Assembly: GCA_027324025.1 (NCBI GenBank)
Contig: DAHVYW010000015.1
Coordinates: 1-38,316 of the forward strand
DNA from: JAJZQD01 sp021847735
GTDB taxonomy: Bacteria > Bacillota > Thermincolia > Thermincolales > UBA2595
Length of the DNA stretch: 38,316 bases
Direction of reading: 5' to 3'
Shown: one piece after another, positions 31,416-38,316 of the stretch
Layout: the number at the start of each line of letters is the position of its first letter
Position numbering within the stretch: position 1 is the stretch's first letter
Program-made: the position numbers and the translations under genes
The notes under the pieces: model-generated
Databases searched by the model: none
Seen by the model: the letters and a program-made list of their open reading frames with translations, nothing else
Told to the model about the DNA's origin: nothing

Positions 31416-32144
31416 GTGGATAACTTCGCGTATGTCTACAGTTTTATGGTTTTCCGAGAAGGAGCAGCGGTAGTTGTTGCAGATATCAATCCTGATGCCT
31501 ATGCAGTAGTAGAAAGCATAAACAGCCAGGGCAGGCAGGCGATATTTGTGCAAGCGGACGTCTCAGAGCCCAGCGAGGCGCAAAAGGTTGTTGAACAGAC
31601 GATAACGCATTTTGGCAAATTGGATATTTTAGTAAATAATGCAGGCATAGAGCTTACCAAAAAGCTCGTGGATACTGAAGAAGACGAATGGGACAAAGTT
31701 ATCAAAGTTAATTTGCGCAGCGTCTATTTAATGTCCCGGTATGGGGCAAAACAACTTATTAAGCAAGGCGGGGGAGTAATAATTAACATGGGGTCTGTCA
31801 CCGCCAAAGTTGGGTTTATTAACTATCCCGCTTATTCGGCCACCAAGGGAGCCATCCATGCTTTAACCCGGCAAATGGCCATGGAACTTGCGGAACACAA
31901 GATTAGAGTAAATACTATTTTCCCGGGAACCATCAGGACTCCCCTGGCTATTCGAAACTTTTTGAACACAAACCCGAATTTGGAACAGGCTTTGGCCGAA
32001 AGCGCTTCCTTACATTTAACGGGCAGGATCGGGGAACCGGAGGATGTGGCGTATCTTGCAGTATACCTCGGTTCAGATGAAGCAAATTTTGTAACTGGCC
32101 AGGAATTCGGTGTGGACGGTGGTTTTACCATCAAAGGCTGCTGA
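31416..32144 (+). pseudogene. Short-chain dehydrogenase lacking its N-terminal cofactor motif (5' truncated)
   Basis: SDR sequence is recognisable from about residue 12 (FREGAAVVVADIN) through DILVNNAGIE, the catalytic Ser in INMGSVTAK, the YSATKGA catalytic Tyr-Lys and NTIFPGTIRTPL. The C-terminus GQEFGVDGG is intact. The N-terminal strand and the TGxxxGIG NAD(P)-binding loop, which should come just before FREGA, are missing. GTG 31416 has no ribosome site, and the preceding 11 residues do not fit the family. The gene therefore looks 5' truncated at the same junction that ends the Ig-like gene. It was probably a 3-hydroxyacyl or 3-hydroxybutyrate type reductase, judging from its neighbours. 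Confidence 0.72.
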
Positions 32145-32180
32145 AAAAACGAGCTGTCTAACAACTCGGTGACAACTTAG

Positions 32181-32236
32181 ATTGATCCCGGCGAGGTGGA
32201 GGTCGTTTTTTGAGCCGCACCTCGCCGTGGAACAAT
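32181..32236. repeat. Long imperfect inverted repeat
   Basis: CGGCGAGGTG (32189-32198) and CACCTCGCCG (32218-32227) are a perfect 10-bp inverted repeat around a 19-base spacer holding TTTTTT. The outer sequence ATTGATCC and GGAACAAT continues the pairing with one bulged T and one mismatch. No T-run follows on the plus strand, so it is not a clear terminator. It could be an mRNA leader structure or the trace of a small mobile element. Confidence 0.5.
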
Positions 32237-32295
32237 CTTCCAACCTTCGTAAAATAGCCAAAGTGCACCCAGTTTTATGTTCAGGGAGTGATTTG

Positions 32296-33147
32296 ATGAA
32301 AATTCCAAAACAGGGCAAAGAACTTGTTAAGGAAATATCCCTTTACCAGGCACCGGTCAACGGGCTGGTGGTATGGCATTTAAATCAGGCGGGCTTTGTA
32401 ATAAAAAACGAAACTACAACGATCTATTTAGACCCATACCTGTCAGATGATTTGGTTAATGCTACGAAAGGCAACGCTGATCAACACACGAGGATATACC
32501 TGCCGCTGTTAAGTGGCAGCGATATCGATAATGCTGATTATGTCTTTTGCACCCATGACCACTTGGACCACTTGGATCAGACTACTGTCCTGCAAATTTC
32601 CAAGGCCAGTGCTAAAACCAAGTTTGTTGTTCCTTTACAGGCCACTAGGACGATGGAAAGATTGGGCATTGAGAAAAGCAGAATTATTTATATGGAAGCT
32701 AACAAAACAATGGAATTGCCAGGCCTTAAGGTGAGAGCATTTATTGGCGCACATGAGACATTTGATATTGATCAGGATTATGGTTATTCGTATCTGGGTT
32801 ATCACATCACTATGGGGGATTATTATCTTTTTCACGCGGGCGATACAATCTTGATTGATGAGTTAGTGGACGAGGTTAAAAAGTATCCGGTGGACTTGGC
32901 CTTCCTGCCAATTAATGGGCGGGAGTATCACAAGCTGAAAAAGAATATAAGAGGGAATATGAACTTTAAGGAAGCCGCCGATTTCGCGGCGGAAGTTAAT
33001 GCCGACATCGTCTTCCCGTGCCACTGGGGAATGCATTTTGAAAACACGGAAAGGCCGGGAAATTTTGTTGATTACGTTACGGAAAAATACCGCTATCAAA
33101 AGTTTAGGGTAATGGTCCCCGGCGACAGATTGATTTATATAAAATAA
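32296..33147 (+). CDS. Metallo-beta-lactamase-fold hydrolase, UlaG-like
   Basis: 283 residues. ATG 32296 with AGGGAGTG before it is taken; the frame opens earlier at 32182 without a start signal. Zinc motif HxHxDH is at His87-His89-Asp91-His92 (CTHDHLDHLD). Others are IGAHETF, FHAGDTIL, and FPCHWGMHFE, as in UlaG-type L-ascorbate-6-phosphate lactonases and related metal-dependent hydrolases. The substrate is unknown. The gene stands just before the C4-CoA genes and could cleave a lactone or thioester, but this is not supported by the sequence. Confidence 0.8.
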   Translation: MKIPKQGKELVKEISLYQAPVNGLVVWHLNQAGFVIKNETTTIYLDPYLSDDLVNATKGNADQHTRIYLPLLSGSDIDNADYVFCTHDHLDHLDQTTVLQISKASAKTKFVVPLQATRTMERLGIEKSRIIYMEANKTMELPGLKVRAFIGAHETFDIDQDYGYSYLGYHITMGDYYLFHAGDTILIDELVDEVKKYPVDLAFLPINGREYHKLKKNIRGNMNFKEAADFAAEVNADIVFPCHWGMHFENTERPGNFVDYVTEKYRYQKFRVMVPGDRLIYIK

Positions 33148-33211
33148 CTGGTTTCGGTTTTCTTGCCAACCTAAACAAAACGATTGGCATTTAAAAAGGA
33201 GAGATTACAAA

Positions 33212-34063
33212 GTGGAGATTAAAAACGTTGGAGTAATAGGTGCAGGTTTAATGGGTTCCGGAATAGTCCAGGTTGTTGCAGAAGCTGGATACCCAACGGT
33301 CTGGATGGACACCAGTGAAGACCAGTTAAACAAAGGCCTTGAAAATATAAGACGTTTATTAAACCGGAAAAAAGAGAAAGGCCAATGTGACGATATTTAC
33401 ATAGAATCGGTGTTTTCTCATATGCAGGTTACCGCTGACATGACAGCTGCCGCACAGGTAGATTTGGTCATCGAAGCCGTGCCGGAAAATATGGAATTGA
33501 AGACAAAGTTATTTAAGCACCTTGACGAATTGGCAGGAGCTCAGACTGTCCTGGCAACCAACACTTCGGGGCTGTCAGTTACAGCTTTGGGTGCGGCAAC
33601 TCGCCGCCCAGAGAAGGTCGTTGGCACCCATTTCTTTTATCCCGCCCCGGTAATGTCACTGCTCGAAATAATACCAGGATTAATTACATCACAGGAGACT
33701 ATTGAAGCAATCAGAAACTTTGGCCTGCGAATCGGTAAAAGCCCTGTGTTATGCAATGATTTTCCGGGTTTTGTAGTTAACCGTTTGTTGATTCCAATGG
33801 TTAATGAGGCGATTTATCTTGTTATGGAAGGGGTTAAGCGCGAAGATATTGACACAGCAATGAAACTGGGGGCTAACCACCCAATGGGTCCCGTTGCCTT
33901 GGCGGATTTCGTTGGTCTGGATACTTTGCTGGCTACCATGGACGGACTTTATAAAGGGTTTAGTGATTCTAAATATCGACCTTGCCCGTTGTTGGTAAAA
34001 ATGGTGGAGTCAGGCAACCTTGGACGCAAAACAGGTAAAGGGTTTTACGATTACAGCGAGTAA
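33212..34063 (+). CDS. hbd: 3-hydroxybutyryl-CoA dehydrogenase
   Basis: 283 residues, GTG start with AAGGAGAGATT. Rossmann motif VGVIGAGLMGSGIVQVVAEAG, then DLVIEAVPENMELK, NTSGLSV and the catalytic His in THFFYPAPVM. The second domain contains NDFPGFVVNRLLIPMVNEA and GANHPMGPVALADFVGLDT. It interconverts acetoacetyl-CoA and 3-hydroxybutyryl-CoA with NAD(P)H. It is followed by thiolase and CoA-transferase, a C4-CoA set. No crotonase or butyryl-CoA dehydrogenase is in the window. Confidence 0.94.
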   Translation: MEIKNVGVIGAGLMGSGIVQVVAEAGYPTVWMDTSEDQLNKGLENIRRLLNRKKEKGQCDDIYIESVFSHMQVTADMTAAAQVDLVIEAVPENMELKTKLFKHLDELAGAQTVLATNTSGLSVTALGAATRRPEKVVGTHFFYPAPVMSLLEIIPGLITSQETIEAIRNFGLRIGKSPVLCNDFPGFVVNRLLIPMVNEAIYLVMEGVKREDIDTAMKLGANHPMGPVALADFVGLDTLLATMDGLYKGFSDSKYRPCPLLVKMVESGNLGRKTGKGFYDYSE

Positions 34064-34102
34064 TGTTGGTATCACATTAATGTCAATTTAGGGGGAGAAA
34101 TA

Positions 34103-35281
34103 ATGAAAGAAATTGTTATAGTTAGCGGTGCCAGGACGGCCATCGGAACAATGGCGGGAAGCCTTAAGGATGTACACCAGGCTGACATGGGGGGCCTTGT
34201 AATTAAAGAGGCTGTAAAAAGGGCCGGAATCCGACCGGAAGCTGTAGATGAGGTTGTTGTCGGCTGTGTCGGACAGGTTGCGGAGAGCGGTTTCCTTGGC
34301 AGGATGTGTTCTCTGAAAGCCGGTTTGCCGCTGGAAACGACGGCATACTCTGTCAACAGGCAATGCGGTTCGGGTTTGCAGGCCATAAACGATGCCTTTA
34401 AACAGATTCAATGCGGGGACGCCGATATAGTGGTTGCCGCGGGTACGGATAATATGAACCAACTTCCCTATTATCTCAGAAAAGCGCGTTTTGGCTACCG
34501 GTTTGGGCATGACCAGTTGGAAGACGGTTTACTGACGATTTTAACCTGGCCGATGGGGCCTTATCCGAACGGGATAACGGCGGAAAATGTTGCCGAACAA
34601 TTTAATATCAGCCGGGCAGACCAGGATGAGTTTGCCTTGCGGAGCCAGGAAAAAGCCCTGGCTGCCATTGCCGCAGGTAAGTTTAAAGATGAAATTATAC
34701 CTGTAGAAATCAAAGAAGGCAAAAATATTACGCTTTTTGATACTGACGAACACCCGCGTCCCGGGTTAACAATCGAAAAACTTGCCAAGCTGCGCCCGGC
34801 TTTTAAAGAAGGTGGGAGTGTAACTGCCGCTAATTCATCGGGAATCAATGACGGTGCCGGCGCAGTTGTCATGATGAGTCGTGACAAAGCCGAGGAACTC
34901 GGCGTAAAACCAATCCTCAAGGTTGTTGGGTATGCAGTTGCGGGTCTTAGTCCGGATATTATGGGTTTTGCGCCTGCGCCGGCAACTGAAAAAGCTCTTC
35001 AGAAAACTGGGTTAACTCTGGACGACATTGATCTAATCGAGTTAAATGAGGCTTTTGCCTCACAATCATTAGCAGTAATCAGACACCTCAATATTCCTAT
35101 GGAAAAAGTGAATGTTAACGGTGGTGCTATTGCTTTGGGGCACCCTATCGGTGCTACCGGAGCCATTTTAACAGTTAAACTTATGAATGAAATGCAAAGA
35201 CGCGGTGCCAAACGCGGCTTAGTGACCATGTGTATTGGCGGTGGGCAAGGCGTTACGACGATTTTTGAGGCGGTTGAATAG
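34103..35281 (+). CDS. thlA: Acetyl-CoA C-acetyltransferase (thiolase)
   Basis: 392 residues, AGGGGGAG site. It condenses two acetyl-CoA to acetoacetyl-CoA or the reverse. Nucleophilic Cys88 lies in NRQCGSGLQAI. Other motifs are VNGGAIALGHPIGATGA and the second catalytic cysteine in CIGGGQG. It lies 39 bases after hbd. The stop is UAG with a UAA one codon later. Confidence 0.96.
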   Translation: MKEIVIVSGARTAIGTMAGSLKDVHQADMGGLVIKEAVKRAGIRPEAVDEVVVGCVGQVAESGFLGRMCSLKAGLPLETTAYSVNRQCGSGLQAINDAFKQIQCGDADIVVAAGTDNMNQLPYYLRKARFGYRFGHDQLEDGLLTILTWPMGPYPNGITAENVAEQFNISRADQDEFALRSQEKALAAIAAGKFKDEIIPVEIKEGKNITLFDTDEHPRPGLTIEKLAKLRPAFKEGGSVTAANSSGINDGAGAVVMMSRDKAEELGVKPILKVVGYAVAGLSPDIMGFAPAPATEKALQKTGLTLDDIDLIELNEAFASQSLAVIRHLNIPMEKVNVNGGAIALGHPIGATGAILTVKLMNEMQRRGAKRGLVTMCIGGGQGVTTIFEAVE

Positions 35282-35329
35282 CACTAAAAATCACTTTTTG
35301 AAGAAGCAGTAACAAATGAGGTGTACTCA

Positions 35330-36919
35330 ATGAAAAACAAGCTTTTTTCGGTGAAAGAAGCAGTGGATTTAATTAAGGACGGAAAGACAATTACTACTGT
35401 AGGGTTTACCCTGATGGGAGCCAGTGAAGATATCTTAAAGGAGATCGAGGGCAGGTTTTTGGCAACAGGAGATCCCAAAAACTTGACGTTGTTTCATGCG
35501 GCAGGGCAAAGCGACCGTAAAAACGGTATTGAGCATCTGGCCCACCCGGGTTTGGTAACAAGAATCATAGGCAGCCATTGGGGTTTGGCCCCTAAATGGG
35601 GGGAGCTTATTTGCAGTAACCAGGTTGAAGCCCATTGTCTTCCCCAGGGGCAAATTGTTCATCTTTTTCGTGCAGTGGCCTCCGGTAAACCAGGCAATTT
35701 TTCAAAGGTTGGTTTAGGCACTTTTGTTGACCCCAGGATTGAGGGCGGAAAAATTAATGAACTGGCAAAGAAAACCAAGGGGTTTGTTGACATAATAACA
35801 CTCGAAGGTGAGGAATATCTGTTTTACAGGGGTATACCAATAGATATAGCAATTATTAGGGGAACTACGGCTGATGAGAACGGTAATATCACTATGGAGG
35901 ACGAAGGCTTAAAACTGGAGGCTCTTTCCGTTGCCCAGGCGGCTAAGTGTTTTGGCGGGGAAGTAATCGTCCAGGTTAAAAATTTAGCCCAAAAAGGCAC
36001 CTTAAATCCGAAAGAGGTGGTCGTCCCTGGCATATATGTGGATGCAGTGGTTATCAGCGAAAATCCCAACGAGAATCATCGCCTGACTTCATGTGCATAT
36101 TTTGACCCCGTTTTTACCGGACTTGTCAAGATACCGGAGGCAGTGCTGCCCAACCTCGCTCTGGATAACCGTAAGATTATCGGCCGTCGTGGTGTCACGG
36201 AGCTTTTCCCGAATGCAATTGTTAATCTGGGCACCGGAATTCCGGGTGACACAATCGGTCCGATAGCCCACGAAGAAGAGATACTGGAAAACATTCACCT
36301 TACTGTCGAATCCGGTGTAATAGGCGGAGTGCCGCTAGGCGGTACGGATTTTGGTGTTGCTAAGAATCCCGAAGCCATAATTGAACACGGTTATCAATTT
36401 GACTATTATAACGGTTGTGGTGTGGATATCACTTTTATGGGAATTGCTGAGGTGGATTTTTCAGGCAACGTAAATGTAAGTAAGTTTGGAATCAAGACAG
36501 TCGGTTGTGGCGGGTTTATTGACATTACGCAGCCTGCCCGGACGGTAGTGTTTTTGGGTACATTTACGTCGAAGGGGCTGCAGGTTGATGTTTCCAACGG
36601 TGCTATTCGAATTGTTGAAGAAGGTAGGGTTCGAAAGTTTGTTAATCAGGTAAACCAGATAACTTTTAGCGGCAGCTATGCCAGAAGTGTAGGGCAAAGA
36701 GTCATATATGTAACCGAGCGCGCTGTGTTTGAGTTGAGACCGGACGGACTGACACTGGTTGAGTACGCTCCCGGAATAGACATTGAACAAGACATAATCG
36801 GCCAAATGGATTTCAAGCCGCTGATAGCCCCGGATTTCCGTGAAATGAACAAGAGGATATTTATGGAAGGTTCAATGAACTTCAATGAGGAGTTCTTAGG
36901 TAAAGCTGCTCACCGGTAA
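35330..36919 (+). CDS. Acyl-CoA:acetate / 3-ketoacid CoA-transferase, fused alpha-beta (YdiF type)
   Basis: 529 residues from ATG 35330, with GAGGTG just before; the GTG at 35321 lies inside that site. Both halves of the family I transferase are fused. The catalytic Glu is Glu327 in LTVESGVIGGVPLGG, near the position of Glu333 in E. coli YdiF. It would move CoA between acetate and acetoacetate or other short-chain acids. With thiolase and hbd it allows acetoacetate or 3-hydroxybutyrate to be used or made. Confidence 0.93.
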   Translation: MKNKLFSVKEAVDLIKDGKTITTVGFTLMGASEDILKEIEGRFLATGDPKNLTLFHAAGQSDRKNGIEHLAHPGLVTRIIGSHWGLAPKWGELICSNQVEAHCLPQGQIVHLFRAVASGKPGNFSKVGLGTFVDPRIEGGKINELAKKTKGFVDIITLEGEEYLFYRGIPIDIAIIRGTTADENGNITMEDEGLKLEALSVAQAAKCFGGEVIVQVKNLAQKGTLNPKEVVVPGIYVDAVVISENPNENHRLTSCAYFDPVFTGLVKIPEAVLPNLALDNRKIIGRRGVTELFPNAIVNLGTGIPGDTIGPIAHEEEILENIHLTVESGVIGGVPLGGTDFGVAKNPEAIIEHGYQFDYYNGCGVDITFMGIAEVDFSGNVNVSKFGIKTVGCGGFIDITQPARTVVFLGTFTSKGLQVDVSNGAIRIVEEGRVRKFVNQVNQITFSGSYARSVGQRVIYVTERAVFELRPDGLTLVEYAPGIDIEQDIIGQMDFKPLIAPDFREMNKRIFMEGSMNFNEEFLGKAAHR

Positions 36920-36944
36920 AGAAGCGCTCCAATGGAGGATAGAA

Positions 36945-38090
36945 ATGGACATTTTACTGGCCCCTGATTCTTTTAAGGGTTCTTTAACCGCAATTGAAGT
37001 TGCGGAAAGCCTTGCAGAAGGCATAACCCGGGTTTGGCCAAACGCCGGCATAGTCCTGGCTCCTATGGCCGACGGTGGGGAAGGGACTGTTGATGCCCTG
37101 GTCAGAAGCGCCGGTGGCAGAATCATTCGCAAAGAAGTTACTGGGCCAATTGGTTTGCCGGTAAATGCCGGGTACGGGATTCTGGCAGATGGAAAAACAG
37201 CTGTGGTTGAAGTTGCCGCGGCCTCTGGCATATCTCTGATAGAAGAAAAACAAAAAAACCCTATTGCTGCTTCTTCTACAGGAACCGGACAGCTCATAAA
37301 AGATGCCTTGGCTCACGGGTGTTCCAGGTTGATTGTGGGACTTGGCGGTAGTGCAACGGTGGATGGCGGTATGGGGTTAATGCATGCGCTGGGGGTGCGG
37401 TTTCTTGATTTTGATGGGCGTATACTGACTCCTTGCGGCGGTAATTTAGTTTATATTGACAAGATTGACATAAGTAACCTGGATACAAGGCTAAAAGATG
37501 TGGAAGTAATCGGAGCCTGTGATGTAAAAAATACTATATGCGGTAGAGAAGGTGCCGCGCCGGTATTTGGGCCGCAAAAGGGGGCAACTCCGGAAATGGT
37601 TAGCCGGTTGGACAGGGGATTGGCCAGGCTGGCGGAAGTGCTCTATAACTCTTTAAAAATCAACGTTTTAGACCTGACAGGAGGAGGTGCCGCCGGAGGA
37701 ATCGGGGCCGCACTCTTTGGATTTTTGGGTGCCAGACTGGAAAGCGGCATTCAGTTGGTAATGCAGCTATCAGGCTTAGAGGAGAAAATTACCGGAGTTG
37801 ATTTGGTATTTACCGGAGAAGGCAAAACCGACTGCCAGACGATTTATGGCAAAGTCCCTGTTGGGGTTGCCAGCTTAGCAAAAAAACACCGGAAAAAAGT
37901 TGTTTGCATCTCCGGGAGCCTTGGTGACGACGCTGTTTCTGTTCTGGGGTACGGTATAGACGCGTTGTTAAGCGTTATCCCAGCCCCGATGACTTTAGAA
38001 AATGCTATGAATGATGCTTCAAGACTGGTAGCGGACGCTGCTGAAAGAACTGCAAGATTAATTAAATTAGGTCTTTGCATGCATGACTAG
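36945..38090 (+). CDS. glxK: Glycerate kinase (GlxK/GarK family)
   Basis: 381 residues with a TGGAGGATAG site, 25 bases after the transferase gene. N-terminus LLAPDSFKGSLTAIEVAE, then APMADGGEGT, GLGGSATVDGGMGL, GGGAAGGIGAALF and FTGEGKTDCQ, all characteristic. It phosphorylates glycerate to phosphoglycerate. A link with the CoA genes is only positional. The stop is UAG. Confidence 0.94.
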   Translation: MDILLAPDSFKGSLTAIEVAESLAEGITRVWPNAGIVLAPMADGGEGTVDALVRSAGGRIIRKEVTGPIGLPVNAGYGILADGKTAVVEVAAASGISLIEEKQKNPIAASSTGTGQLIKDALAHGCSRLIVGLGGSATVDGGMGLMHALGVRFLDFDGRILTPCGGNLVYIDKIDISNLDTRLKDVEVIGACDVKNTICGREGAAPVFGPQKGATPEMVSRLDRGLARLAEVLYNSLKINVLDLTGGGAAGGIGAALFGFLGARLESGIQLVMQLSGLEEKITGVDLVFTGEGKTDCQTIYGKVPVGVASLAKKHRKKVVCISGSLGDDAVSVLGYGIDALLSVIPAPMTLENAMNDASRLVADAAERTARLIKLGLCMHD

Positions 38091-38248
38091 GCTAAAATTG
38101 TAAACAAGTGTGCCCCGACCACACAAAAAACAACTCCCTGGTTAAATTAAGTAATATTTAAAAAAGTAAATTGAGACAACAGTTTTGTTAACAGTAGTGC
38201 TATTTTTGTCAAAATTCGTAGTCCACCAGCCTAAATGAAAATTCCCTC

Positions 38249-38278
38249 TTGACACTCTAGTCCTTTTTAAAGTAAAGT
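38249..38278 (+). promoter_or_regulatory. Sigma-A-type promoter candidate near the right edge
   Basis: TTGACA at 38249-38254 and TAAAGT at 38273-38278 with 18 bases between. It points to the right, toward genes outside the window. Confidence 0.5.
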
Positions 38279-38290
38279 AAGAGTGAACTC

Positions 38291-38308
38291 GTTCAGCTAA
38301 AGCTGAAC
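38291..38308. repeat. Palindrome GTTCAGCTAAAGCTGAAC just after the promoter candidate
   Basis: An 18-bp palindrome with 8-bp arms, starting 13 bases after the -10-like box. An overlapping GAACTCGTTC precedes it. The position fits an operator or a 5' mRNA hairpin. Confidence 0.45.
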
Positions 38309-38316
38309 ATCGAAAC

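Noticed and set aside
31413..31440. GATAACTTCGCGTATG resembling a recombinase (loxP-like) half site
   Set aside because: Only a partial match with no inverted partner arm.
33164..33189. TGCCAA...TTGGCA inverted repeat before hbd as an operator
   Set aside because: Six-base arms 14 bases apart in AT-rich sequence are easily chance, and no regulator gene is nearby.
1..38316. CRISPR arrays, tRNA and rRNA genes
   Set aside because: No regularly spaced repeats and no tRNA- or rRNA-like sequence was seen in reading the window.

Overview
The window looks like a chromosomal segment of an anaerobic, low-to-mid GC, spore-forming Gram-positive bacterium of the Clostridia (Peptococcaceae / Desulfotomaculum / Desulfitobacterium / Thermincola-like). 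The reasons are a pyrrolysine-type methylamine methyltransferase, a B12-dependent ethanolamine microcompartment locus controlled by an ANTAR antiterminator, two 12-heme c-type cytochromes, a remnant of a spore-coat/manganese-catalase-type gene, tandem Spo0A-box-like sites, and strong AGGAGG-type ribosome binding sites. The exact genus is not decided here.

Layout. (1) 1-1564: the 3' end of a methyl-accepting corrinoid protein, then an mttB-type trimethylamine:corrinoid methyltransferase interrupted only by an in-frame UAG at 1082-1084, best read as pyrrolysine. A hairpin terminator follows. (2) 1642-4297: a small membrane protein, an EutW-like histidine kinase and an EutV-like ANTAR response regulator. 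(3) 4322-4414: a leader RNA with two adjacent hairpins carrying the same loop pattern; the second is mutually exclusive with a long intrinsic terminator, so it is an EutV-type antitermination switch. (4) 4452-18609: one collinear operon for an ethanolamine-using bacterial microcompartment: eutB, eutC, eutA, eutL, eutT, eutN, pduS-like, pduT-like, eutQ, eutM, an EutK-like shell protein, eutE, pduL, ackA, a 50-residue membrane peptide and an APC permease. Together they would import ethanolamine, cleave it to acetaldehyde and ammonia, and oxidise acetaldehyde to acetyl-CoA, acetyl phosphate and acetate with ATP. No alcohol dehydrogenase is present, while an electron-exporting pair (PduS/PduT) is.

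(5) 18670-21330: a decayed zone with a frameshifted acyl-CoA synthetase fragment, an intact IS1634-type insertion sequence (17-bp perfect terminal repeats, 6-bp target duplication) and a C-terminal remnant of a CotJC/manganese-catalase-like gene. (6) 21414-30478: a NarL-type two-component system followed by a probable extracellular/trans-envelope electron-transfer cluster: membrane-anchored 12-heme cytochrome, TPR protein, NHL beta-propeller protein, secreted 12-heme cytochrome and two small anchored proteins. (7) 30500-32236: a secreted Ig-like protein truncated at its 3' end lies against a short-chain dehydrogenase truncated at its 5' end, i.e. a rearrangement scar. (8) 32296-38090: a metallo-beta-lactamase-fold hydrolase, 3-hydroxybutyryl-CoA dehydrogenase, thiolase, acyl-CoA:acetate CoA-transferase and glycerate kinase, a C4-CoA / organic acid module. 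The last 200 bases hold a promoter-like sequence and a palindrome.

The most notable points are the recoded UAG, the switch RNA, the Rho-N/SAP-like tail on a shell protein, and the coexistence of an electron-exporting microcompartment with a cytochrome cluster.
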